A stretch of DNA of 64,000 bases. Source: Eunapius fragilis. Taxonomy: Eukaryota; Porifera; Demospongiae; Spongillida; Spongillidae. Below are positions 24,084-36,600 of the stretch, piece after piece. The notes beneath the pieces were generated by a model. The model was not told the DNA's origin and made no database searches. It worked only from the letters and a program-made list of their open reading frames with translations. The stretch is taken from the NCBI GenBank assembly GCA_963681505.1, contig OY811988.1, forward strand, positions 5,827,193 through 5,891,192, given 5' to 3'. Made by a program: the position numbers and the translations under genes. Every line of letters starts with the position of its first letter. Position 1 is the stretch's first letter.

Positions 24084-26198
24084 CGCACAACCACAGAAGC
24101 CTAGGGGCGAACCCTTGGCTTTTGTTGGGCTTTGAGTTAAAAAGTATATGGGCTCGCGTGCAGACCTGCATGACCTGTAATATAATTGGAGATATAAATA
24201 AGCCCTGTAATTGGCTGAAGACCACACGCACAATACGGGCAATAGTTGTGATGCTATTCTCTATGGAGATATGCTCCTACACCGTTGTCTCGCTACAATG
24301 CTGTGAAGTTCGCGTGGGTACAACTAAATATGCGATGTTCTCTCTAAAAGTGCAAACTCTCCAAAATGGACCATCGTTAAACTGTACATCGTTCGATGCC
24401 TACGAAGAGATAAGTGATCCAATTCTCGGCTGTCCAGCTCAGTAGACACACATTTTTATAATTAATGACTTCGTTATATCCTACAAGCCGTTGGTTCCGG
24501 TTCCTAACCTACACCATAATATGGTAACTACAAGTTAAGTGGTTAAGTGGTAGATAAAAGAGAACACGGACAGCCGGGTAGGTACTCCTACTTGCTCGAT
24601 TAGTTGAAATAAAACTTGAAGCAGCCAAATAATCAGTCGGGCTTTACTGACCGGTATTAGTATGTTCCAGTTAAACAACGGACTAACCATACAAACTTGA
24701 ATCCGATGGGGACAGAATATGAAACTACAATTCGTCTTTGCCCAAACTAACCTTGAATGTTTTGTTTTTGTCTTAATTTCTTCGAACTGAGGAGGGTACT
24801 TCTTACGTTCTACTGAAACTCAACAAACCTCTGTGCCAACCCACAGGAAAGGGGCTATTGTTTAATTAACGTCTAATTCGATTATTCATTGCGCTCAGGA
24901 ATATGTGTGTCGATCATGCAAGACCGCATGCGATTGCAAGGGTAAAGGTATGCTCGTGTGAAGTGTATGTATGCATGCGTATGCAGTGACCATTAAGCCA
25001 CCAGCATGTAATGCAACCTTTCAACCAACCACTTATAATTAAATGTGCGGCAGGGCACGTGATCGATTTCGAATACACCGCGTACCGTAGATTTTCTGCC
25101 CTTGCCGATTGAGCAATTGTCAAAGAACTAGCGCAGGTGCGAAGTTAAACAGCCCAGGGGTAATACGCACTCGTGTGTATTAACATTACATAGAGATAGA
25201 TTGTTTAGACACTGGTAACAGAAGAGAATGTGTATCCTAACAACGGCTTCTTGAAATCCTTGATTCGAACTTCTCTACTTCAAATACGGTAATATTTGTT
25301 TGGGTGAAAACGGGCAGTGGTGATTTTATTTGCTGTTTCATGACAGTTGATCATTACTATACGCCATGTATTAATTTTAAAAGGCTGTAAATGCAGAGTT
25401 CCAGCTGTCAGATGGATGGTCAGTGTTCACTTCAGTTGTGTGAAAAATCGGCCCTGACTCCAGATGTGAGTAATATGTTGAACACGAATAATTAAAGTAT
25501 CACATCATGGTTTCTCATCTATGAATGTAAGTATGCGATACTACTCTGAAAAATGATTGTATTTAATTTGTACTTGATAATATAGTTCAGTATTACACTA
25601 TTCTTTACTTTGATTACTATAAATGTACGCGTATTGTGCCCAATCTCGATTCATATTGTGATGCATACTACGCAAAAAGATAACCTGCTGGCAATCCTGC
25701 AAGATGTCGGCTATATTGTCAATATAGACATGTAGCATGCGTAGCTATTACATCATGCACGCACATGCGCTCTTGGGATTCCGTGTCTCTGTATATATTG
25801 CGTTGCTAATCGCTTCTTGTGATTATAAAGCTGGTCTTTGTCACAGATACTTAGTTGACAATGACAACCAGGAAATTCCCAACGTAGCACATGAGACATA
25901 CACATTGGGACTGATTCCATTTAATCTTACGTAATGAGTCTCATCATTTTAAGCCAATGGTATATATATTTTGTTTCACATGGGTCTAAAGAAAATGTTT
26001 TTGAGTTAGTATAACATAAAATGCACATGGGACAATCAATGTGTGTGTTCATCATGTCAACTTTCCTCTCTTTACCTTACTGAATCCTTAATTCCTTTGA
26101 GATATTGCACATGCATACCTCACAAATGTGGATGAGTGAGTAGTCTTCAACATACATTTCCTTTGGACTGTATAAACCAACAAGCGCTACTGAAATCA

Positions 26199-26310
26199 TT
26201 CTACTATGAGAAGGTGGTGGTATACTGAACTATTCTCTTATAGACCCTTGTTTTCCCACTTTTTACACCACTGTTGCCTTCGAATCCTTTACATCACCAC
26301 CTTTCATACT
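26199..26310. mobile_element. Shortened degenerate foldback element
   Basis: The left part ctatgagaaggtggtggtat pairs with the right part atcaccacctttcata. The interior has cttgttttcccactttttac, as in the full elements. It directly abuts the complete copy at 26311. Confidence 0.4.
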
Positions 26311-26607
26311 ACAAGTAAATAAAAACCTTCTCTAACGAGAAAGTTGGTGGGCATATAGGATTGACAATGTTGGTGTAAAAAGCACGGAAACAAGTGTGAC
26401 AGAAATGTTACTGGAAAATTGAAATAGGCCTATATTTAGCCCAGTCACATTTAGGCAGCGCACGCCTGAGAAAATGGGCTAAATATAGGCCTATTTCAAT
26501 TTTCCAGTAACATTTCTGTCACACTTGTTTCCGTGCTTTTTACACCAACATTGTCAATCCTATATGCCCACCAACTTTCTCGTTAGAGAAGGTTTTTATT
26601 TACTTGT
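26311..26607. mobile_element. 290-bp foldback element, copy 1
   Basis: The element is almost one long hairpin. The left arm starts acaagtaaataaaaacc and the right arm ends ggtttttatttacttgt. The inner arms (aaataggcctatatttagcc and its complement) are also paired, around a loop near 26440-26470. There is no coding capacity. Confidence 0.8.
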
Positions 26608-26744
26608 TTCATAAGTTTTTTTTTCTCCGTGTCAACGAAGCTGACTAAAGTTATCCATACTCCTGTATTTAGAACAAAGTAATATACCCATACCGTATAT
26701 AGTACTTTTTCGTTGTAGCTTCTTTATTACCTTAAGGGGCACCG

Positions 26745-27075
26745 CGCCGGTAAATTCTGAAGCGATTGGTACTATCGCCGTTCTTTAAAACCATTCCTAG
26801 CGTGAGTTATACTTGACGGAGAAGAAGAAGAAGACGACGACGACGACGACCAACAATTTTTTTGGGCATGGGCACGAGAAACAGGTTCTTAGTTGGTCTA
26901 GAAGCGCATAGTTTTATGACATGAAACTAGCACCAAAACGTAGATCTTGGTGTTGTCGTTCGATTGCTGCAAAGAGAAAAGCTATCCGTTTCTTCGTTGT
27001 CCCTCGCGACGCAACTGAAATTTTTTAATGACATGACTCCTCGATCAATCCTATATTGAACCTGCTGACGCAGGT
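26745..27075 (+). mobile_element. Dispersed repeat R, copy 1 (linked to the foldback)
   Basis: In its sense orientation it has a short peptide-coding start similar to the copies at 39705 and 48285, a run of charged-residue triplets (gaagaagaag / gacgacgac), ttttttaatgacat, and a terminal hairpin gaacctgc-tgac-gcaggttc (27057-27076). It lies 138 bases from the foldback copy 1. Confidence 0.6.
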
Positions 27076-27362
27076 TCAGATAATTCATTAACCGATTCAG
27101 CAACATGCTCAGTGCCTTATATTATTAACATTCAGCAATATGCTCAGTGCCTTATTAAGCAATGGCATATGTGCAGATGTATTTCTGCTAACAATGTCAC
27201 AGAAAATTCTGTCGAAATTGTGTCGTGACAGTGGTTCCTAAAGGCTAAGGAAGTTGTGTCACGCGTTAATTAGTGTATTGCAGTATTGGATACCAGATTC
27301 AAATAAATAATCATGCAACTGTCCAAGTAGATGTTGATTATGCAAAAGCCACAACAGGTACA

Positions 27363-27557
27363 CTTAGAAACTTGTTAGGTGAACTGCTGGAGGAATCAGA
27401 TAAGCAAACGTACGACAACCGTGTTAGAAGACTCCTCTGGCTTGCATGTGCTTTTAAATATTCAGTGCCGTTGTGATGCGTTCGTCGTTGAGCAAGCCAG
27501 AGGGTGTACGTTTGCTTATCTGATTCCTCCAGCTGTTCAACTAACAAGTTTCTAACG
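27363..27557. repeat. Imperfect inverted repeat
   Basis: Bases 27363-27413 and 27506-27557 are complementary over about 50 bases, with a few changes. A second paired block (ctctggcttgc / gcaagccagag) lies inside. The two arms encode nearly the same peptide (LEESDKQTY) on opposite strands as a by-product. Confidence 0.6.
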
Positions 27558-27744
27558 TCAGAGAGTGTGTAGTGTTTTTCAGACTGCGTATTACAGCAGC
27601 TTCTCCTACTTGTGCATCGATCGATTACCATTCTTCCGACATGCATTGCATAGTTAATCAACACATTAACGAATGCTATAGGAAATTCGTTGGCTTGAGT
27701 TCAATACATGGCAATCAGTAAATGCAAAACTGTATACTAATGTA

Positions 27745-27837
27745 CACCTTCAGAATCAGCTCCATTTATCATTTGCATGTTAGCCTTTCTTGAAGAAGAA
27801 CATGTTGGCTGTATGAAGAGAAAGACAACAATGAAAG

Positions 27838-27870
<33 letters not shown>

Positions 27871-27880
27871 CACACACACA
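27745..27880 (+). repeat. Dispersed repeat copy and (CA)n microsatellite
   Basis: The first part repeats the segment at about 7835-7915. A CA microsatellite follows at about 27839-27880, just beyond the 3' end of the MRH gene. Confidence 0.5.
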
Positions 27881-27918
27881 AAAATCAGGCAACCTTATGA
27901 TCACTTTGATTATCACAC

Positions 27919-28658
27919 CTAAACATCACATCTAAACATCACAACACCTAAACATGTACACATACATAGTTTATTAACAGCCTTTGTCCAAAGACTTGCA
28001 CCAGGAGAGGTGGATAGTGTCACATTGAAGTTCTGCAAGATTAAAGAAATGGATTTAATCATAATTAATACATCTATGTGTACATGTACCTAGGACCATA
28101 CAATGGGCCTATTGGATCAAATAACTGCACATTACAATGTATTGTTGCATTGCCAGGCTCACATATGTGTTTGTTAAATATTCAGCAACAGCTGTAGTGT
28201 AGTTCAGTGGACCTTCTTTTCCTTCAAACTTCACCAAGGTTTGCCTTGCCACATGAGAAGTATATAAAGATTTTCATAACACAAAATAATCCACCCCACC
28301 ATGATGATCACCCATGGATCATGATGATCACCCACCATCATGGTGATCACCCATCCATCATGATGATCACCCACCCATCATGATGATCAACTACCCCATC
28401 ATGATGATCACACACCATGATGATCACCCACCCATCACGATAATCAATACCATTTGACACAAACCTTACCCAGAGTCCCCTTAACCCTTAGCATTAATCT
28501 CACCTAAGAGGCTTCTTATCTCTCACCTTGGGGATCCTGGTACAATGTAATTGACCGTAAAATTTACTGGGTGAAGGCTATAAATTGTCCACACGGCATT
28601 AACTCCACAAATGTTTTCTTGTTTGGAAATGACATCCTTCTGACATACCTACAACATG

Positions 28659-28721
<63 letters not shown>

Positions 28722-30635
28722 CTCAGGTTACCTACAAGAGAGCACATAGCAAATACCTTGGCAAAAAATGGTCGTTCAGGTTATTCACCCACCCCCCCAC
28801 CCCCCCACCCCCCATACCCAAAATGGCGACATCCCCCCTGGCACTATTTTGGGGGGCCATCATATACGTTGGGGCACCTCCCCCTCTGGTACCCTATTCC
28901 GCATGCACTCCCAATATGCATATCCATTAGTATATGAACCACACCCACTTACCCTGGCACATGAGCCACGCCCACTTACCCTGGCACATGAACCCCGCCC
29001 ACCTACACTGGCACATGGACCACACCCACTTACCCTGGCACATGAACCACACCCACTTACCCTGGCACATGAACCACGCCCACTTACCCTGGCACATGGA
29101 CCACACCCACTTACCCTGGCACATGAACCACACCCACTTACCCTGGCACATGAACCACGCTCACTTACCCTGGCATATGACCCCCCACATGGCATAGGTG
29201 TGCATGGACTGAACAAGTAATCATATGTCTTGCCAACTCCTGGGATGACAAACCTGTGAGGGAAGATCACCTGGTCATGGTATGAGACCACCACCTGGTC
29301 ATACTATGAGGCCACCACCTGGTCATAATATGAGACCACCACCTGGTCATGCTATGAGACCACCACCTGGTCATGGTATGAGACCATCACCTGGTCATGG
29401 TATGACACCACCACCTGGTCATGGTATGAGACCACCACCTGGTCATGGTATGATACCACCACCTGGTCATGCTATGAGACCATCACCTGGTCATGGTATG
29501 AGACCACCACCTGGTCATACTATGAGACCACCACCTGGTCATGGTATGAGACCACCACCTGGTCATGGTATGAGACCACCACCTGGTCATGGTATGAGAC
29601 CATCACCTGGTCATGCTATGAGACCATCACCTGGCCATGCTATGAGACCACCACCTGGTCATGGTATGAGACTATCACCTGGTCATGGTATGAGACCACC
29701 ACCTGGTCATGCTATGAGACCATCACCTGGTCATGGTATGAGACCATCACCTGGCCATGGTATGAGACCACCACCTGGTCATGGTATGAGACCACCACCT
29801 GGTCATGGTATGAGACCACCACCTGGTCATGGTATGAGACCACCACCTGGTCATGGTATGAGACCACCACCTGGTCATGGTATGAGACCATCATCTGGTC
29901 ATGGTATGAGACCATCACCTGGTCATACTATGAGACCATCACCTGGTCATGGTATGAGACCATCACCTGGTCATGGTATGAGACCATCACCTGGTCATGG
30001 TATGAGACCATCACCTGGTCATGGTATGAGACCATCACCTGGCCATGGTATGAGACCACCACCTGGTCATGGTATGAGACCACCACCTGGTCATGGTATG
30101 AGACCACCACCTGGTCATGCTATGAGACCATCACCTGGTCATGGTATGAGACCATCACCTGGTCATGGTATGAGACCACCACCTGGTCATGGTATGAGAC
30201 TATCACCTGGTCATGGTATGAGACCACCACCTGGTCATGGTATGAGACCACCACCTGGTCATGGTATGAGACCATCACCTGGTCATGGTATGAGACTATC
30301 ACCTGGTCATGATATGAGACCACCACCTGGTCATGGTATGAGACTATTACCTGGTCATGGTATGAGGATATCAATTGGATTGACAATGGATCAAATTAAC
30401 TTATACAAATGATTCCACGGAAGGAGAGTGAGGAGGAGAGTGGGGAGGAGAGTGGGGAGGAGGATTAGAGTGGGAAGGGGAAGGAGGGAGTAGAAAGGGG
30501 AGGAGGAAGGGAGACTCACGGATAATTGAAGGTCTGTGATATGTCCAGGGTGAAGCTGGTTCCCTTACAGACACAGCCACCAAACACTGGGTCAGGTGTG
30601 CAGGTAGGTTTGGGTGCCAAGGTGACATTGAACGT
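27919..30635 (-). CDS. MRH-like module 3 and C terminus (exons 9-13)
   Basis: Exon 9 has [20 protein letters not shown]. Exon 10 has [14 protein letters not shown]. Exon 11 has VCQKDV and [16 protein letters not shown]. Exon 12 has QTLVKFEG and [11 protein letters not shown]. Exon 13 closes the domain with NFNVTLS and ends after 37 codons. Exon 10 ends at GCCAGG/GTAAGT, which is the core of the 27-bp array at 28935-29182. Confidence 0.62.
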
Positions 30636-33600
30636 CTGCAGAAAGGATCATGCAACATATGATGTGCATCTATTAGAATGCACAAGTACATGAAATATGC
30701 ATGGCTGCATACTGCACACATACTTACATATGTGTACATGCTTACATATGTGTACATGCTTACATATGTGTACATGCTTACATATGTGTACATGCTTACA
30801 TATGTGTACATGCTTACATATGTGTACATGCTTACATGTGTGTACATGCTTACATATGTACATATGTGTACATGCTTACATATGTGTACATGCTTACATA
30901 TGTGTACATGCTTACATATGTGTACATGCTTACATATGTGTACACGCTTACATATGTGTACATGCTTACATATGTGTACATGCTTACATATGTGAAGGTT
31001 GGGTATTCAGCCACTTTGGTAGTGGTGTTAAATTGTGCAGCTGGATTTTGATAGTAGTTCACCACTGTTGACCTGAGGAGGGAGGGAGGGGGAGAAGGAT
31101 GTGTTATTATTGTATGTGGGTGTGTAAGGAAGGCACCATACACACACAGTCCCTGCTCAATCATAGGGAGAAATTTTCAGAGCTCATTGTGGTTGCAATA
31201 AACACTGAGCACTGCAACCACTTCTTTTATTACCAATGTAATATTGCTTTATGATCAAGTTTTTTTCATGTCTGAGCTGAGAGACTGTATGCACAAATGT
31301 CAATACCTAAATTGCCACAAATAACCCCTCCCCTCCCCTTTAAAAAAAACATGGCTCATGTATAAACGAATGTATGTAGTAACTTAAAACTTCCACGAAC
31401 TTTTCAACAATTAAAACTCCAGCATGATGTAATGACATGATTTTGAAAGGACATATGCAGAAATGTGCTCACATTTAAACATGAAGGGGTCGGGGGGTGC
31501 AGTATACATTGTATAGATCTAACATCACTGGATGCTATTCAAGTTAAGTAATGTAGTGATACATACCACCTCTAGAGGTAACTTAGGTGATCATGGGACA
31601 CATACCTAGGTGATCATGGGACACATACCTAGGTGATCATGGGACACATACCTAGGTGATCATGGGACACATACCTAGGTGATCACGGGACACATACCTA
31701 GGTGATCATGGGACACATACCTAGGTGATCATGGGACACATACCTAGGTGATCATCGGACACATACCTAGGTGATCATGGGACACATACCTAGGTGATCA
31801 TGGGACACATACCTAGGTGATCATGGGACACATACCTAGGTGATCATGGGACACATACCTAGGTGATCACGGGACACATACCTAGGTGATCATTAGACAC
31901 ATACCTAGGTGATCACGGGACACATACCTAGGTGATCATGGGACACATACCTAGGTGATCACGGGACACATACCTAGGTGATCATGGGACACATACCTAG
32001 GTGATCACGGGACACATACCTAGGTGATCACGGGACACATACCTAGGTCATCATGGGACACATACCTAGGTGATCACGGGACACATACCTAGGTGATCAC
32101 GGGACACATACCTTAGGTGATCATGGGACACATACCTAGGTGATCATAGGACACATACCTAGGTGATCATGGGACACATACCTAGGTGATCATAGGACAC
32201 ATACCTAGGTGATCATGGGACACATACCTTGGTGATCGTGGGACACATACCTAGGTGATCATAGGACACATACCTAGGTGATCATGGGACACATACCTAG
32301 GTGATCATGGGACACATACCTAGGTGATCATGGGACACATACCTAGGTGATCACAGGACACATACCTAGGTGATCATGGGACACATACCTAGGTGATCAT
32401 AGGACACATACCTAGGTGATCATGGGACACATACCTAGGTGATCATGGGACACATACCTACGTGATCACAGGACACATACCTAGGTGATCATGGGACACA
32501 TACCTAGGTGATCATGGGACACATACCTTAGGTGATCATGGGACACATACCTAGGTGATCATGGGACACATACCTAGGTGATCACGGGACACATACCTAG
32601 GTGATCATGGGACACATACCTAGGTGATCATGGGACACATACCTAGGTGATCACGGGACACATACCTAGGTGATCACGGGACACATACCTAGGTCATCAT
32701 GGGACACATACCTAGGTGATCATGGGACACATACCTAGGTGATCACGGGACACATACCTAGGTGATCATGGGACACATACCTAGGTGATCACGGGACACA
32801 TACCTAGGTCATCATGGGACACATACCTAGGTGATCACAGGACATATACCTAGGTGATCATAGGACACATACCTAGGTGATCACAGGACACATACCTAGG
32901 TGATCACAGGACACATACCTAGGTGATCATAGGACACATACCTAGGTGATCATGGGACACATACCTTGGTGATCATGGAACACATACCTAGGTGATCATG
33001 GGACACATACCTAGGTGATCACGGGACACATACCTAGGTGATCATGGGACACATACCTAGGTGATCATGGGACACATACCTAGGTGATCATGGGACACAT
33101 ACCTAGGTGATCATGGGACACATACCTAGGTGATCATGGGACACATACCTAGGTGATCATGGGACACATACCTTAGGTGATCATGGGACACATACCTAGG
33201 TGATCATGGGACACATACCTAGGTGATCATGGGACACATACCTTAGGTGATCATGGGACACATACCTAGGTGATCATGGGACACATACCTAGATGATCAT
33301 GGGACACATACCTAGGTGATCACGGGACACATACCTAGGTGATCATGGGACACATACCTAGGTGATCATGGGATACATACCTAGGTGATCACAGGACACA
33401 TACCTAGGTGATCACGGGACACATACCTTGGTGATCATGGGACACATACCTAGGTGATCATGGGACACATACCTAGGTGATCACGGGACACATACCTAGG
33501 TCATCACGGGACACATACCTTGGTGATCATGGGACACATACCTAGGTGATCATGGGACACATACCTAGGTGATCACGGGACACATACCTAGGTGATCATG

Positions 33601-36600
33601 GGACACATACCTAGGTGATCATGGGACACATACCTTAGGTGATCACGGGACACATACCTAGGTGATCACGGGACACATACCTAGGTGATCACGGGACACA
33701 TACCTAGGTGATCACGGGACACATACCTAGGTGATCACGGGACACATACCTAGGTGATCCTGGAACGCTGTATTTGACAGTGAAGTTTAATGGGCTGACA
33801 CTGTTGACAGTCCAGGTGGGAACCATACCAATATTGTACACTGTTCCATCACGTGCTCTCTGACATACCTACACATTACATAAGATGCCATGACAACATA
33901 CCACATCAACATACCACATCAGCTTCCCATCACATGACAATGCATCCTGTCACATGACATGGGCCTGTGTGAAGTAATTGAGGTATTGTGGAGTGTGTGG
34001 AGTGTGATGTGTGAAAGGGGTAGTGTGGCAGGGTGTGAGAGGGATAGTGTGGAATATGTGAGTGTGTGAGAGGGATAGTGTGGAATATGTGAGTGTGTGA
34101 GAGGGATAGTGTGGAATATGTGAGTGTGTGAGGGATAGTGTGGAATATGTGAGTGTGTGAGAGGGATAGTGTGGAATATGTGAGTGTGTGAGAGGGATAG
34201 TGACAGTGTGAGAGGGATAGAGAAGGTGTGAGAGGGATAGTGAAGGTGTGAGAGGGATAGTGAAAGTGTGAGAGGGATAGTGAAGGTGTGAGAGGGACAG
34301 TGAAGGTGTGAGAGGGATAGTGAAGGTGTGAGAGGGATAGTGAAAGTGTGAGAGGGATAGTGAAGGTGTGAGAGGGACAGTGAAGGTGTGAGGGATAGTG
34401 AAGTGTGAGAGGGACAGTGACGGTGTGAGAGGGATAGTGAAGGTGTGAGAGGGACAGTGAGGGTGAGAGGGACAGTGTGGAATGTGGGAGGTGTGGGGGA
34501 CTGTATCGCGGATGTATTGCATTGCCCCTCATGTACATATCTCCGAACCCTTCACTGTGTGAGGACTATATGGTGTTAACATACAGTTGACAGAGATGTT
34601 CCGCAGGTGATGGGCGCACACGGACTGAAGAAGTACTCATACGCACCATCACGGTCCTGGAGAATGTAACTGGAGAGTGGGATGGGGAAGAGACAGAGTG
34701 AGATGGGGAGGAGACAGAGTGGGATGGGGAGGAGACAGAGTGGGATGGGGAGGAGACAGAGTGGGATGGGGAGGAGACAGAGTGGGATGGGGAGGAGACA
34801 GCCCAGATAGGGCAGTTCAACACCACACCCATTGGTACATCAAACATTCTCCTGTGGTGGTACGATTCAACTCACGGGTAGGGTAAGATCTTGGATATGT
34901 CCAAGGTGAAGTTGGTGCCACGACAGATGCAGCCGCTGTTGGTAGGGTCTGGGGCACAGAACAAGGTGGCCACTGTCACTGTGAAGGACTGGGGTAGAGT
35001 AAGGAAAACAGTGATACACTGTCAAAGCAATCCTCGGCCCATAGCAACCCTCAGCCCATAGCAACCCTCGGCCCATAGCGACCCATAGCAACCCTTGGCT
35101 CATAGCAACCCTCGGCCCATAGCAACCCTCAGCCCATAGCAAGCCTCAGCCCATAGCAAGCCTCGGCCCATAGCAACCCTCGGCCCATGGCAACCCTCGG
35201 TCCATAGGCCCATAGCAACCCTCAGTCCATAGACAACCCTCAGCCCATAGCAACCCTCAGTCCATAGCAACCCTCAGCCATACATCTACTCATCATGGTG
35301 ACAAGTTGAAGCAAAGGAGGGATAAGGGAAGGGAGGGAATGGGTGGGAAGGGAGGGCGAGGGAAGGGAGGGGGAGGAAGGGGAAGGGAGAAGGGAGGGGA
35401 AGGGAAGGGAGAGGGAGAAGAGAAGGGGAGGGGGAGGGAGAAGGGAAGGGAGGCAGGGAGGGGGAGGGAAGGAAGAAGGGAAGTATTATCGACAGATGCA
35501 ATAACCTACATATGTGTAGTTATTATAGTAGTAAGAAGCAGCTGTCACTGCAGACACGTAGTTACGTGTAGCGGTTGAGTTCTCCACAAAATATGCAGTG
35601 GTTGTTCTGTTTGGGGGGAAGGAAGTGAAAACAATGACCTCCCCACAGGCACCTCCCCCACACCTCCCCACAGGCACCTCCCCCACACACCTCCCCACAG
35701 GCCCACCTCCCCACAGGCACACCTCCCCACAAGCACGCTTCCCCCACAGGCCCAACTCCCCACAGGCACGCCTCCCCACACACCTCTGCACAAGCACACC
35801 TCCCCACAGGCACACCTCTCCCCACAAGCACACAAACCTTATGGGCACACCTCCCCCCACAAGCACACAAACCTTATGACGCCCCCCGATGAGGCCATAT
35901 AGGTGACGGTAAAGCGCATGGGACTGAGGTTATTCACTGTCCACACGGGTCCATATCCAACGTTGGTCTGGGAGTAAGGGTTTGGGGAGCTCTGTTGGCA
36001 CACCTGCAGTAAAGCAATGACATAGTTATCCCTTGTAAACAATGGTAGGACGCAGGAGGGGGGAGGACAGAGAAAGCCAAGTATTCAACTATTCCTGACT
36101 GTGTAGTTACAAAGGTTCAATGTTGTTGTATGCCAAGATGAACGTGTATGTGTTAGTAGAATGCTCCCCCTCGATCCCCTCCTTCTCCTCCCTCATTCTT
36201 TGCACACATGCACATACACATGCACACATGCACGCACACATGCACATACACATGCACACATTCACACACATGCACACATTCACACACATGCACATATGCA
36301 CTTACATCAGACTGGTTTGGTGCTACTGTACCACAAGTGATCAGCGCACAAGGAGAGAAGATGTAGTTATAACCACTTCCTGTTGTTCCATTAATAACTA
36401 GTCTGTAGGGAACCAAGGTATACACTGTTCAATGCTGGGGCTTGGGGAGGGATTTTTCCAGTGGGGGGGGGGGGGTAGCAAATTTACTCCACCAGCAGTA
36501 TTATAATCCAGAAGTAACATCAAGTAGAAGATAGGTACATGTATCTTACATATGTACAACATAATGTCAATGTTTTTTTTTGTGGGGAACTCAAAATGGC

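Noticed and set aside
24077..24445. A 122-residue plus-strand ORF upstream of the large ankyrin gene
   Set aside because: No recognisable domain, no splice or poly(A) support, and it overlaps the likely promoter of the minus-strand gene.
29282..30412. A 376-residue plus-strand ORF of PPPGHGMR repeats
   Set aside because: It is the translation of a 24-bp intronic satellite. Any such array without stops stays open, and there is no sign of a promoter or of codon bias.
31581..33756. A CRISPR-like array of direct repeats
   Set aside because: Units are contiguous without unique spacers, the context is eukaryotic intron, and the unit matches the adjacent exon border.
33930..34538. Minus-strand ORFs of about 200 residues rich in His, Pro and Ser
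   Set aside because: They cover the two-phase minisatellite in an MRH intron. The codons just follow the repeat.
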